Part shown: positions 43,384-56,561 of the stretch, one piece after another | Position numbering within the stretch: position 1 is the first letter of the stretch | Layout: each line of letters opens with the position of its first letter | From: Phialocephala subalpina | Lineage: Eukaryota; Ascomycota; Leotiomycetes; Helotiales; Mollisiaceae | Length of the DNA stretch: 64,000 nucleotides | Reading direction: 5' to 3' | Assembly: GCA_900073065.1 (NCBI GenBank) | Contig: FJOG01000070.1 | Location: 62,423-126,422 of the forward strand | Program-made: the position numbers and the translations under genes | Notes under the pieces: generated by a model | Seen by the model: the letters and a program-made list of their open reading frames with translations, nothing else | Databases searched by the model: none | Told to the model about the DNA's origin: nothing

Positions 43384-45710
43384 TTAGAATCCAGCAAAGT
43401 TGTTTCCCGTCTCGTCGTACTCCTCAATGAACCTTCGACTTGCGAACATTTCTTCAGCAACTTGGAAATTCTCGAAATTGTACAGCTGGTCGAGTGACCA
43501 ATCTTGAACATCGCCAGCGTTGAAATTGACGTTGTTGGCAAATGCAGACCAGTTCGGACGTGTGTCGGCAGACATTCCAAATGCGGGGTCTTGCTCGTAT
43601 GGATACCCGTTATCCGTCGATGTACCAACACTCGGAGAGATCTCATTCATGCCGGCCATGTTCTGGTCAAATTCGAGCTTTGTCTGGTCCATCGAAGTTG
43701 CAAGTTCATCCTGTTCTTCTGGCTTAGAAGTCTCCTGGGGCATGCTCGGTGTCGTGGTCTTCGAGGCATTGTCCTTCATGAAAACGGGACTGGCGTCCAA
43801 CATGCCGACTGTGAACTTCATGAACTCGGCTGCTTTGCTACTGACTCTTAATGTCCATCTATATTCTGCTAGCTGAGACTTGTAGAATTCGGCTTCCTCT
43901 GGATTGTCTGATGTGGCCCAAAGCAAACTGCCAAAAGTCCCAATAATGGCCAAATTTACCCTGGAACAGAAATACCAAAAGCACTGGAGGTGTGCAGGTT
44001 CGAGCTTGCTGACGAGATCAATCGCAGAAGTCAGCCTGGCTCTTGCTGCAGTTCGAGTTATCGATCGAAGGTTCGCATCCATGTATGTCGAATCGAATCG
44101 GATGATGGCACGATGCAAGGTGACTTCGGCGGCAAAATATGCGAGGTGAAGTGAGCCTAACACACGAAGTTAGCGTGCATAAAACGACCATCTCCAATCG
44201 ACCTACCCGTGGGAGACAGCTTCCTAGCTCGTGTCTGTGAAATAGCCAGAGATTGAGGCAATTTCGTGTGCCAGTCCTTCAACCTCAGTTGGATTGGCTT
44301 CGCTTTTTCCAGGGTCGCGTTCATGGCATTCTCGCGCTCACTGCTCAAACTCGCCGTCGCACGCAGTGTGAAGAAAGTCCCCAGAATCTCCGTCAATATC
44401 TCCGTCAGCGATATCATATGAATGAAAGTCAGTCGCCCAGTCTCGACATCAGAGCTTCCCTCCTCTTCGTCCTCATCATCTGTCTCGGGAAAATCCCTTG
44501 CCTCCAAAGGCTTGACAGACCAATCGTCAAGGCTTATAAGAGGAGGTCGACCATGAATCAACGCTCCCCACTTGTCCTGCATGAACAATGCCCAGGCTAG
44601 GTGTTTTCGGAGACTGCGTTCCCACTCCGGAATTCTCCATCTCGAGCAATCCAGATGAAGCCCCAAGTTCTGCGCAACGGCAACAAGTTGGCCAGTGAGT
44701 GCCCATGAATCACCGTCAGGTCGTTGTAACAACAGAAGCCCAGCTTGAACGGTAGAGAGTTTCGGACGATTGAGAACCGCACTCATCATTTGCGGGGCGA
44801 GTTTCTCCAGTTTCTGGATGTCAGGTTTCTGAAGATTGACCAGCTCGGGACTGTATGACCACCAGTTCAAGGCCAGGATGTACACAGCGGCGAGGACCGG
44901 TGGCGTGAACTCGCGATGTGTTCTTGCATATTTCTCAAGAAAGACTTTCTTGTCCATGATCGGAAAGCTTGGATGGATGATGCGGAAATATAAGTCGACG
45001 AGAGCTCGTCCATGAGGTTGGACAATACTCTCCACCAAATCAAGATTGGCCAGTTCATCATCGACTTCCGCTTGACTCTCAGACTTCATGATGAAGTGAG
45101 TCTGTGGACTGACCCTCCGCAAAGTTCCGGGAGTGCTAACATGTTCTCCTCGGCCATTGAAGGGGGAGAGATTGATGAGACGAGTATCATATTCAGATGT
45201 CTGGCCCAGATAGTGTCCATGTTGACGATTCTGAAGCCCTAGAGTCTGCTTCAGCAGTGATGGGCCTGGAAGGGAGTCGTAGTCATCGATGGGAGGCTTG
45301 GCGTGGATATCTGATAAAGGTCAGCTGACGAAGAAGAGCTTCAGCTTAAGTTTGTCTTACTTCTCTCGGCTTCTGGTGATCTAAAGTTTAGTGTTAGCAA
45401 ATGTCTCACAGCATACTGAGGGATGAGCTTACCTCGGTTTGCTCGCATCTGGACTTCCAGTACTATCATCCTCCAGCCTTCTTCTCTTCCTCCTCTGAGG
45501 GTTCTGAACGAATGTACACTGCTCCCCCCTCGACTGGCACATTATACACGTCTCCGCACCTTGGGGAATGATACATCGACTCTTCCGTCTTCGACAAGCA
45601 TCGCAAGGCCGGTCTCTCCTGGTCCATCCATTCGCGGGTAATTTGGAGACTGTTGACGACGAGTTGGTGGCATTGTTGCTTTGGCCCCCAGGTGGTGCAT
45701 TTGATGCCAT
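43384..45710 (-). CDS. Zn2Cys6 transcription factor (724 aa)
   Basis: Four exons: 45710-45433, 45380-45361 (20 nt), 45310-44207 and 44156-43384; introns of 50-52 bp, all in frame. The binuclear zinc cluster CDACRRRKSRC...C..C......C has cysteines at about residues 36, 39, 46, 55, 58 and 65, with a basic RRKRRR run after it. The middle region reads DYDSLPGPSLLKQTLG and then IIHPSFPIMDKKVF...YTYG-type helices of the fungal-specific regulatory domain (ARWRIPEWERSLRKHLAWAL). An acidic DDEDEEEGSSD insert is present. Nuclear regulator; its target pathway is unknown, though regulators of this architecture often control amino-acid, drug or sugar genes. The tail is Asn/Asp-rich, possibly an activation region. 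Confidence 0.92.
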
Positions 45711-48058
45711 GGGCAGGTCGACTGAAGTTCTTCCTACTCACGAGGTAAGACACGTCGAGACTCCAAGATGGTCGATATCGTATGCAGTGTTCGAAAGAAA
45801 GATAAGGATAATCACGTGTGAGGAAAAACACGCTAGGGAGATGCCCGAAGCTATTCCCAGTTGAGATTGCCCGTGCCTCCTCACCTCTTCCTCAAGAACG
45901 CCTCCGATAACCTTATTTCAACGTTCTTTTCTCTCTGTACACATCGATGTCCCCCTTTTTGATCCAAGTAGCAAGTGCAGCCTTCGACAGCGCTGCTTTG
46001 CCCGTGGATAGTGAAAGTGTCAATTATTTTCAGTTCGGAGTTGCACCACTCGGCTCGGATGAAAGCCTTCCAGCCCGAGTCTGTTGTCGACGCGTTGTGG
46101 TTTCTTCTAGAAAGCGATTCAGTCTCCCATTCTTCGCGGGATGATTGAGATTGAGTTGAGTTGTGATGTTATATTTGCTTTAGCTATATGACCTTTACCA
46201 AGAACACTCATTCGTCAAGGAAAGTGGGGGCCAAAATGTCCAGGCAAGGCTGGGACGTTGAAAATGCTACTTCATGCTGGACATTCAGGATTCAAATCGG
46301 CATTTTCAGCATTTGAAATGTTTCGTCCCAGTATTTCGAAGTAACCTTCAACTCTCCAATTTGCAAGCGACTCATCTCATTATTGATTTGATGAGGCCAT
46401 CATGTGGAGGATTTTTGCACCAAGTCGGAGGAGGCATCTTGCCGTTCTCTAGCCTTCCACGCCCAAATCGTACTGACTGCCCTGGAAATCCGGTGATCAC
46501 GCCTCAGTGATGACCGTTGCAAAAAAAAAAAAAAAAAAAACTTTAGGATTCGACGCGTTTTCAAATGTTTGAGTTCGAGCACTAGCACCAATGTCCATCT
46601 CGTCCGAAGAATGGGGTCATCCGAACTCAGCAGAATCTTCTTTGCTGTTTTGGCAGCTCCTGAATCTTGCTTCCTGCTGAAGGCAGCCAATTCCTTATGA
46701 GGAAAGTCCCTCGTCTTCGAGACTTCAGTGGCCTCGAGTATTTGTCATGGTCTTGCCCTTTCCTGCCCCCTAAAACATCAAAACGCTCGCTGCTGCATCG
46801 AACCTTCTACATGTGGCGAAACATGAAGCTTCCCCAGCTGTCAAGTTCCCATCAAAACTGTATCCGAGTCACTATGTGTCAAGTAAATACCCCTTTCCTG
46901 GGGAACGCGGGGAAAGCTCTCCGCTTTACATCGGCTTAGATCTTCATTTGGATAGCTGTCTGCATCCGTGAGACGCGCTACTCCGACACGAAAGCGAGGT
47001 CCTGACGCGCCAAGCGCGGTCGGATTTGACTTTCAACCATCGCATCTAGTGATCTGACGGAAGGCGGCAGTATCCTTGGCAGATTTCGGATCTGAGTAAG
47101 ACGGACGAACAATTCTCCCAAGATTCGCGAGTCGTCGAAGATGTGGCTAAAAACGGACCAGAGAACGAGCAGAAGAAGTCGAAACTCGTGCTCAACTTCT
47201 TGGAAACCTCATCGCTGCTCATCTCTCCCGACGTTCAAATTTCTTTTCTATCGAGTCATGCCTCTCGTACGATTACCAACCTCCCTTTCATGATCCGGAT
47301 TGAGCTCCATAATTATGTCACGAGCTCGGATCTGACAGCAGTCATAAATCATCATTTCAAGCTTCCCCAAGCCCTTTCAAGAAGGTGCGAGCTCACTTGG
47401 CACTCCTTGCGATGTTTCATGATCTTGGCAGCCTTGGCCATCTTATGTAAACTGTTTGGTAGCTCTCGCATACCAATCCTATTCGCGATTTATGTTACGA
47501 GTTTAGGTCAAGGTTCGGCGCTATGATGTCGATCATCGCCACACCCGTCCCTAGTCATGCTAGGATCCCCTTCAGGCACGGCGAAGATTTTTCGAGAACT
47601 CCGGGGTGAGACTTATCTGTAGGCTTCATCAAAGATGTACAGATGATCGGTGAAGCATGTTGTCGTCGAAACGGGAGATCACGGGGGAGCCAATCGATGA
47701 CTTGGACATTCTGTCAGATGGGGAGACCGAGGTTTTCGAAACCGTCTCGTTGAGCTCGAATCCAGGTTAGCACGTTCCTGACACGCTACCTGCGCGGGAA
47801 TTAGTGACACCATGAGCTCGGTTCCTGGATGATGGATATTATCAGCAGCTCAACGGGGGGGGCAGCCACTTAGGATGAATCTTTTTATCTCTAGCTAGCG
47901 ATCTACCTCCTCGAAAGAGACAGGCGCAACGTTACGATCCACAAGGGACGTGTTGATCGACAGAGATATAATGGCGGGGTGTTCCTTCGAAACTTGGAAA
48001 GACGTTCATTCAACACAGCTCCCCTCGTCCCTGCCAGCTTGAGCACCTCCTCCTCAAG
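45711..48058. other. Long intergenic region with a poly-A tract
   Basis: About 2.3 kb. A run of 21 A occurs at about 46520-46540. Only small open frames without domains (for example 47143-47526). It separates the divergent regulator and peptide transporter and should contain both promoters. Confidence 0.4.
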
Positions 48059-50083
48059 ATGCCTGAACATGAAATGCAAGCAGCAGAGTAAGTCCCTTCG
48101 ACATATGTTCCTGTGCATATTCTGACATCTGTCTAGAATCCATGAGCTTGCTCTGGAAGCTGAAATCAGGAACGACAAGCCAACGGATCCCGACAAACTG
48201 AACACGGAGCTTGGGTTTTCCGCTCCGCGAGGCTCCGTCCAGCATGAAAAAGGACTCGATGTTCACCACGGCTCAGATACAACGTACGGGGTAACTCCAG
48301 ATGATGAGGAACCCACCGAGGAGGAAAAGGTAACCTTGAGAAGAAGTATGGACGACATCTCTTCTGCAGATGGCATCAAGCTAATACTTTCCTTCCAGTT
48401 GGCGACAAGCTTCCCCTCTCGACCTGGCTGGTTGCCATTATCGAATTGTCTGAGCGATTCACATTCTATGGATGCCAGGGTCTCTTCCAGAACTACATTC
48501 AGCGACCGCTCGATGGAAGCTTGGGACGAGGTGCGCTGGGTCAAGGACATCGGACAGCTACAGCATTAACAACATTCTTCTCTCTTTGGTGCTACGGTAT
48601 GCCTCCACAAAGTCTGCTACTAGCTCAGAACTAATTCTGGCAGTCACTCCAATTCTCGGTGCCATTGTCGCAGACCAATACCTTGGAAAATACAAGACAA
48701 TTGTTGTCTTCGCTGGAGTCTATATGGTCGGCCTTCTGATCCTCCTCCTCACATCCCTGCCAGTATCACTTCAAAATGGAGCCGGAATGGGAGGGCTCAT
48801 CGCCGCTATCTTGATCATCGGCATTGGAACAGGCGGCATCAAAGCCAACGTCTCACCCCTCATCGCCGACCAATATACACGAAAGCGCATGGCAGTCAAG
48901 ACTCTCCCAAAGACAGGTGAACGAGTCATCATCGACCCCGCAGTCACGATTCAACGTATCTATCTCATCTTCTACGTCTGCATCAACATCGGCGCACTCT
49001 CCCTCCTCGCAACTCCATACATGGAAAGAGATATTGGATTCTGGTCGGCTTACCTCCTCTGCTTGTGCATGTTTGTGGTCGGATTTGTCACCTTGGTTCT
49101 TGGCCGTAAGATCTACATTGTTCGACCACCTCAAGGCTCTATCATCACGGATGCATTTAAAGCTATTGGCATCATGATCAAGCACCGAAATATGGATGCT
49201 CCCAAACCATCCTACCAAGAAGAGTTTGGTCGCAAACACGCCACCCCTTGGGATGACCTGTTCATCGATGAGCTGAAGCGAGCTCTCCAAGCATGCAAAG
49301 TCTTCGTTTTCTATCCGATCTACTGGTAAGATTCCTCTGAACCATCCCCAACATCCCTACTAAACAATTCCAAGGGTCGTATACTCCCAATTCTCCGGAA
49401 ACTTCGTCTCCCAAGCAGCCCAAATGAACGGCCACGGCATCCCCAACGACCTAATGCAAAACTTCGACCCCATCGCAATCCTCTTCTTCGCCCCCATTTT
49501 AGACCGACTCGTGTATCCCCTATTCCAAAAATATCACACAAAATTCCGACCCATCACTCGAATCGCATTCGGGTTCATCGTTGCTTCGACGAGCATGTTG
49601 TATGCTGCTGTGTTGCAGCATTTTATCTATAAGGCCGGGCCGTGTTATGGACATCCCCTTGAGTGTCCTGCTGCAATGCAGGGGACGGTTGCGTTGCCGA
49701 ATAATATCCATATTGCGATTCAGACGCCGGCTTATATGCTCATTGGTATTTCGGAGATTTTTGCCAGTGTTACTGGGCTTGAGTATGCTTACATGAAGGC
49801 TCCTCCGAGCATGAAGTCGTTTGTTCAAGCTATGTATCTGCTCACCAATGCTTTTGGTTACGCTATTGGAGAGGCGTTTACGCCTTTGGTTGGCGATCCA
49901 CAAATCATGTGGCTGTTTACAGGGCTTTGTGTGGGTTCGTTCTGTGTTGGAGTGTTGTTCTGGGTGTTGTTCCATAAGTATGATGCAAGAGAGGATGAGG
50001 TGAATGCTTTGGATGCTAAGCATGATGATCTGTTGAATAAGCAGGCGTTGAACGATGCTGGTGAAGATTACGAGAAGCATTAG
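48059..50083 (+). CDS. PTR/POT-family oligopeptide transporter (608 aa)
   Basis: Five exons: 48059-48087, 48137-48345, 48399-48596, 48644-49325 and 49375-50083; all junctions keep frame, and intron 4 uses a CCAAG acceptor. The cytosolic N-terminus of about 90 residues is followed by family signatures. These are LSTWLVAIIELSERFTFYGC (the E-x-x-E-R-F/Y region at TM1), the PTR signature around PILGAIVADQYLGKYKTI, and GIGTGGIKANVSPLIADQYT. Further helices include EYAYMKAPPSMKSFVQAMYL near TM10. Proton-driven di/tripeptide uptake at the plasma membrane is the known family role (yeast Ptr2 type). Confidence 0.93.
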
Positions 50084-51712
50084 GTAGATGATATGATGGG
50101 GAGGCGGAGATGTTATAATTATAACGAAGGAATACCAAGTCACTTGAGAATCTCAAGTTGAAATTTGTGAGAGAGTCCCTGATCACCCGGTGGCAGTGAT
50201 GACTTGCCTTTATGAGAGAAACATCAAGAACCGCTGTCAACAAAATTTTCATTGTCATGTCTCCAGCTTTGCTGCCGCGTCTACTCCCACTTCCGTGCAA
50301 ACCCCACCCAAGAAAGTCTTACGAGCAGATGAAATACGCAACGTCGGACGGCCAGGGATCATCACACCTTGGCCAAGCCGCAACAGACTCTCCAAAGAGT
50401 ATTCTTTGTTGAGTCTGGAATATTTGTTCGTGGTCGTTCAGTCCCGGACGCAGGCGGTTGATATATAGGTGAGAAGACGGTGGCAGATTCCTGTCTGGAC
50501 ACGGATGAGCCAGCGAATGATCTAGTGGAGAGCACTCGCGAGTTGTGACTGACGCACTTAGTATAAGTGAATTGATGTAAGAGAGACGGCACAACGTCAG
50601 CGAAGGCAAATTTTGGGCGCAAAACTGGACAAAGGAGTGCAATTATGGACAGTGAATTGTTCCACCTGCGCTGAGTCGCTGACTCAACTGCTTCACTTGA
50701 CTTGAGTCTCTTCCAGAGGAGGGCGAGTCTCTGTCAGCGAGGAGGAGAGAGCCTCAGAAAAGGCGTTCTTCCGGCGGTGAATTGGGATATCGCCATCGAA
50801 TCTCGCGATGAGTGTGGTAGCGATCCGTACCAACAATCTTGCAGCTCTAGTGCCAAGGTCGGGGCTAGATGTGCTATGTTGGGTTTGGTCGGAGCTGTTG
50901 CTACGGGGATTTTGATCTAAGGCGAAGAGAAGGGATTGGAGAATGGTGGAAAGGCCATCAACGCTTTGGGCAGGGAGACTTGGAACTGGATCTGATAGAT
51001 TGAATGCGTGATGGCATGCATGGACTTGGTTGCAGATTGAGACTTCCGCTGTGGATTAGGACGAAGGACAACGAAGTTCGACATTGACTGCGTGAGGAAT
51101 CTCGGACTTGTATTCATGGGCAGGCACCTCCTGCTTGCAGACGAGATCTCTGAGACGTGTACGTATCGATACGAATGAAGACATGTTGACTGTATTCACT
51201 TTCAAATCCGAACACACAATGACTGAGACATGAAGGTGTACAATTCTCTAAATTCTATCATCATCCAAACAGAACCAAAATATAAAGACATTGCGCAGCG
51301 CCGGTGTCATGAAGGATATCCGAGGTGGCTCTCTCTCCTTTCCCAACGCCGATCTGATCCGTGATAATACTCAAAGAGAAGCCGTACCTTACAGAAACTA
51401 AATATACAACATCAAAGATGTTTGCAGACTCTCTGTCCTATCTCCGGCCACACTGAGCCGAGAATTGCAAAGCGAAAGAACGACAGCACCCTAGGAATTT
51501 CTTCTGGCTAGAGCTCTGTCAATGTATTTCTGCCTCGTTCAATTTTCCTTCCAATCCTCTGAAGTCATGAACCTGCTCGGAAAAGTGACGGAATTAGTTT
51601 GCTGCTACGGGGTGTTTGGGGGCCAGAGTCGCAAGTCCTTGGTAGATAGTACGGCTTCGGCAGGCTGTAGAGGCAATGCGAAAAACGGAGCGACTCTCCA
51701 ACAAATTTACAC
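50084..51712. other. Intergenic region between converging genes
   Basis: About 1.6 kb between the ends of the peptide transporter and RecQ genes. Short open frames only. Confidence 0.4.
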
Positions 51713-54165
51713 CTACCCACGATTAGAAAATTTGGACTTGCTAGTCTTCGATGATGAAGCCTTCGGCTGGTAGGGCTTAGACGTGGTCGTCTTTGAAGAA
51801 GAAGCCTTAGGTTGATATGACTTCGAGGTAGTAACCTTTGCTTGGGTAGGCTTCAAGTATGCATCTCCCGATTGATTGGCCTTGGAGCACTCTGATACGG
51901 CCATGCGCAAGAGGTCCTGACCAGGTTAGTATTGCCCAAATGGAGGAGGGTGTCTTACATACCATGAAGTCATGATCGGCCATCGAGCCAAAGGCGTCGT
52001 GTCTGGAGAGCTTCAACTCATACGAGATTCTTGGACTGCTCATGCCAAAAGCAACCTTAGCAATCAGTCGAGCATCATCCCTCGGCTCGACCGCTGCAAG
52101 CACCGCCTTCCAAGCAGGGAAGTTAAACGGAACAGGCGGAGGCATCTCTTGCTCAACGGCTTTGTGAGTCATGCACCAGGTGCAATGGCCACATTCCTTC
52201 TTGCCGTCTAATAAGCCATCACCGAAATGCTGGGCAAGAGATCTCGAAAAGCAAGCCTCGCCAGTGATGAGCTTCAACATCTCATCGGTCCTTTCCATAG
52301 CTTCCTGTTCGCGCTTCTGCAGAATATCATAGATAGCACCCACAAGCTTCTCGACTTCGGGAGCGGTCTTGGGGAGCTTCTGCATGACCTTGTAGACGTT
52401 CATGACACCGGCAGGCTTTAGCTCGAGCTCTCCATCATCATGGAGATTCTGGAGCTTCTTCAGAACATCACCTCTTTGAAGTCCAGAGGCCGCTATCGCA
52501 GAGTCCATGTCGAAGGTGTACAGCGACTTTCCGAACTTGGAGTGATTCCTGATGGCGACACCCACGGGTGACTTATCTTTGTTCAGTGTCGCCTGGAGGC
52601 CAGGACCACCCTTCCACGTGTACTTGGTGTATATTGGTGTAGTTGCTCGAATGAGTTCGTAAGTAAGCTCTAATTGGGCGTAGATGTTCTTCAGTGTGGT
52701 GGTCCGGATGTCATACTCTCTCTCCTGAGCGTAATGGTTAAATTGTAAGTCGCTGCCAATTGGTTGATTAGTGTTGCCGACAGAAAAGATCTCTTGCAGA
52801 ACACCACGGATGCCTTCCTTGGATGGGAGATCTCCTCGGGCAAACATCTCTCGCAGATGAAGATCTTCGCCGCATACGTAGAACATGCATTTGCTCACTT
52901 TGCCGTCCCTCCCAGCTCTGCCAATCTCCTGGCTGTAAGACTCCAGACTTTGTGGGATATTGAAGTGGACAACGTTGCGGATATCTGCCTTGTCAATGCC
53001 CATTCCAAAAGCAATTGTTGCGACAATAATCAGATCATCGGATCTCATGAAGTCATCCTGCAGGTTGGCCTTGGTGGCAGCATCCATTCCAGCATGGAAT
53101 GACCTAGCTCTGAAACCTTGTCTTTTGAGCTCCAGCGCCATGTCCTCGGTATGCTTCTGCAGTGTGACATAGACGATAGTTGGGCCAGGGTTGTCCTTGA
53201 GGAACTTGAAAAGTTTCGGAAGCAACTCCTTCTTGTCCTTTCCAGACTCAGCGAGAAGTTGCAGGTTGGGGCGATAGGTAGAGGTTCGGAAGAGACCAAC
53301 GTTTTCGTCGATGTCGAATGCTTTGCAGATATCGCTGGCGACTCGAGGGGTGGCCGTGGCTGTGAGGCAGACGACTCGTTCCGCGCAGATTTCTTGAGCG
53401 AATCTTGCTATCTCTGCGAAACGTCAGCTGCTGACCTCGAAACCGTCGCAGGGACGACTCACTGAGATAATCTGGGCGGAAGGCATGTCCCCACTCGGAG
53501 ATACAATGTGCCTCATCAACGGCCAAGAGCCGGATCCCACCACGAACATGCTTCATCTGTTCAATGAAGCCTTCGTTGTTCAATCTTTCCGGAGCACAAT
53601 ACAGCAGCTTAAGCTCGCCAGCCTTCAGCATGTCGCAGGTTGCCAGGTATTCTTCTCGAGTCTTCGTAGAATCGAACGCCGCTGCTCTGATACCACGACG
53701 GACGAGGGCATCACATTGGTCCTTCATCAACGCAATCAGAGGAGAAACGACGAGAGTAATGCCATGTTCTCCTTGTCCACGTTCCCCGGCTCGCTCATCA
53801 TCCTCGGAGAAGCATAACGCAGGTATCTGGAAGCAGAGACTCTTGCCACCGCCTGTAGGGAAGACGACTGCTGCACTTTCCCCGCCCAATATTCGTGATA
53901 TGACAGCCTTCTGCTTCAATCGGAACTCTTTCATGCCAAAGCTCTTCTGTAGTGTCTTGGTGGCAGATGGCCAGTCGATTGATTCGATTGCGATTCGTTT
54001 CGCAGGTGGAGGAGAGGAGGATGACTTTCGTTTCATGCTTCGGGGAGTGCTCGTGGAGAGGACGTTCGTACCTTGCGGATTGACATCTTGGGACTGGGAG
54101 AGCGCGACGAGTTCTGCTTCGTCGGACGAGTCGAAGTCGAATTCATCATCTTCTTCCCGCTTCAT
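51713..54165 (-). CDS. RecQ-family ATP-dependent DNA helicase (785 aa)
   Basis: Three exons: 54165-53463, 53413-51963 and 51916-51713; introns of 49 and 46 bp keep frame. The start at MKREEDDEFDFDSSDEAEL fits the acidic N-terminus of fungal homologues; in-frame ATGs also exist at 54228 and 54261. Helicase motifs: FGMKEFRLKQKAVI (motif 0), VVFPTGGGKSLCF (Walker A, near residue 105), AVDEAHCISEWGHAFRPDY (motif II with the RecQ aromatic loop), TATATP, IVYVTLQK, VATIAFGMGIDKADIR and SYSQEIGRAGRDG (motif VI). A zinc-binding RecQ-Ct follows (CGHCTWC). No HRDC domain is seen. The tail repeats (S)YQPKASSSKT twice and is Lys/Ser-rich. Role: 3'-5' unwinding in repair and recombination. Confidence 0.93.
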
Positions 54166-54390
54166 TGTCCTGAGGAGCGCAGTGCAATGCCAATCGATGT
54201 TATCGTGCAGAGTATTGTCGGTGATCATGTCAATGACGCGCGGATGTTGAAGAAGGTACAAAACGCGCTTGTTTGTTGACGCGTTCTAGCGCCAAAACAC
54301 GTGCTCATTCGTTGCGTCTTCTCATGCTCACGAGATGCGATGTTCTCTTATTCAATACGTATTACTTATTACTTTATGCTTTTCCTATCG

Positions 54391-56561
54391 TTACTTCCCA
54401 CCCTCAATATAATAACTCAACGAATAATTCAAAAACGCACACTGCGGCACATCCAAAAACCCACTCGTCATCGCCGGATAATCCATCAACTTCATGCTCC
54501 CCTCCGCCCCTCCAGAACCAACCTCATTCCACGGTCCCGTCTGTTTAACCGCATCTATCGTCTTCTGATATCCCCTCGCCTGCAAATACGCCAGGCTAGG
54601 ATTCGGTTGTCCTGATTTCACGAATTCGGCGAAGTAGCCGGAGACGAGTTGTTCGGAATAGAGATCGTTGGCGTCGCGGAGGGTGCTGAGGGTTCCGAAG
54701 ACCCAGGGCATGTCCGAGCCGTGGAGCTTGAAGTAGGGGAGGTTGGGGTTGCCGTTGGGGTAGCCGGGGGATATTGGGGGTCCGCCGAGGTTGTTGGGAT
54801 CGTAGCCGTTGATGCTGCGATCCATCTTGTTCTTGTCAGCAGAATAAATGCGAAAATGGGGTGAAACTTACCTGGTAGTAGTAGGAAGATGCGAAGGCGT
54901 CGGACTCTGATGCTGCGAACATGGTAGCTTGATCGATGCAACGGAACTGGATATCTGTTGCAACTCGCTGCGAAACGTTGAACGAATCAAGCGTCACGTT
55001 GCCAGTATCGTAATATGGAAACAAGCCGCTGTCGATGATGCTCTGAGCATAGGCAGAGCTGATTCCGAGTGATGCCTCAATGCCTGCCAACTCGGAGGTG
55101 ACTGGAGTCTTCGGGTATGTCGAGAAACTCGCACCATCGTTGGCAACATTTCCAAAGATGACTGGGACATGTGCCGTTCCAGGGTTTTGTTGCGTGACAA
55201 TTAACTCTTCGGTATTGACGAAATGGCCATCTTGAACAACATATCGAGCAACGGTAGAAAGCCCGACAAGCTTCAGGGCCGGCACAGCTTTGAGACAAGC
55301 AATCTGGTCAACGAGAACCGTCTGATTGCATCCAGCTGCCTTGAATATCTGCTGACCTGCAACAGCGTAGGACTCGTTGACAGTATAGTACGAGCTATAA
55401 GTTGTCGCGTAGTCTCCATTGATTCCTAGATCGATACCGCCTCCGAGATTGGACATGGCGACAGCTCCTTGGTATTTGCCAATTGCTGGAGGGGATCCAA
55501 GCAGAGTTCTGACGGATCCAGCGCCAGCAGATTCTCCAATGATCGTGATTTGATTAGGGTCACCTCCAAATGATGCGATGTTCTTGATGGTCCACTATCC
55601 CACGTCAGTCAAGTCCACATAGTGCGGGGAATTCATACCTCAAGAGCCGTGATCTGATCAGCAATGCCATAGTTTCCAGTAATATTGGTCCCTGGAATCG
55701 CCAAGAATCCCAAGGTAGATAGACGGTAGTTGATGTTGACTACCACGATATCTTCCCTAGAAGCGAGGTTGCTTCCATCACTCAAAGAATCAGCGCCAGA
55801 TCCTCCCGTGAAACCACCACCATGAATCCAGAACATCACGGGTCGAAGATCGCTCTTGTCTCCTTGCTTGGGAATGTATGGAGTCTGAATGTTGAGGAAC
55901 AAGCAATTCTCGCTGCCAGAACCAGATTGCGCACATTGCGAACCATACGCGGTAGCGTTGATGGTCTGTCCAACTGGCGAGTAGAGCTCCGAGTAGACAA
56001 ATCGTGGAGGCGGGTCCGCGTACGGGATGCCTAGGAAACGGAAGGACTTTTGGTTCCTGTACCCAACATACGTGTTCCCAGATGAAGCAACCTGGAGTTG
56101 ATTCGCAGGAGTGGCGTGAGAATTAAACGGCTCATTCTGGGTGCTAGACTGGGTGCACAGCACTGGAAGTTCCACAAATCCGAGGGGTATTGATAAGAAG
56201 TGCAGGCTTTTCGAAATAATGTCGTACGTCACGATTCCATCGTCGATGTAGTATGCCTGGACTGGGAGAGCTCGTCCGGCGAAAGCTTGGTATGCTAGAG
56301 ATTGCGAAATATCGGATTGGTGTTCTTGGATGGTGGCCTTGGAAAGGATCTTCTCGTTGAAAGCCGCACATGCGGCAGGCGCATCCCTTCGTTGGAGTTC
56401 GTCCAGGAGAAGAAATCCAACATGGTTGGCATCATCCGTAAAGTTCAGATTGTTCTGATAAAACAAGTCACCGAAGTACCACTATTGGAGAGAGAAGAGG
56501 CCGCAGAGAGAGAAATTGAGAGGCATAATGCCAGAACTTGCACACAGAATTTCAAAGACAT
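54391..56561 (-). CDS. Secreted type-B carboxylesterase/lipase
   Basis: Exons 56466-55639, 55594-54872 and 54825-54391 join in frame (introns of 44 and 46 bp; ACAAG acceptor for the last). Catalytic features: oxyanion loop FWIHGGGFTGGSG, ENCLFLNIQTP, nucleophile elbow IIGESAGAGSV and the HGSDMPWVFGTL segment carrying the catalytic histidine. About 100 residues precede the esterase fold. The 5' end is unresolved. A good signal peptide, MSLKFCVQVLALCLSISLSA (ATG at 56561), lies one frame off the WYFGDLFYQNN that opens the main frame, and the main frame upstream meets a TAG at about 56487. Either an intron in between, an alternative start or a frameshift is needed. Extracellular ester hydrolysis is the expected role. 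Confidence 0.85.

Noticed and set aside
46519..46540. Poly-A tract as retroposon tail
   Set aside because: No LINE-type sequence upstream and no target-site duplication seen.
49520..50143. 207-codon minus-strand frame
   Set aside because: Antisense shadow of the last exon of the peptide transporter.
53564..54250. 228-codon plus-strand frame
   Set aside because: Antisense shadow of RecQ exon 1.
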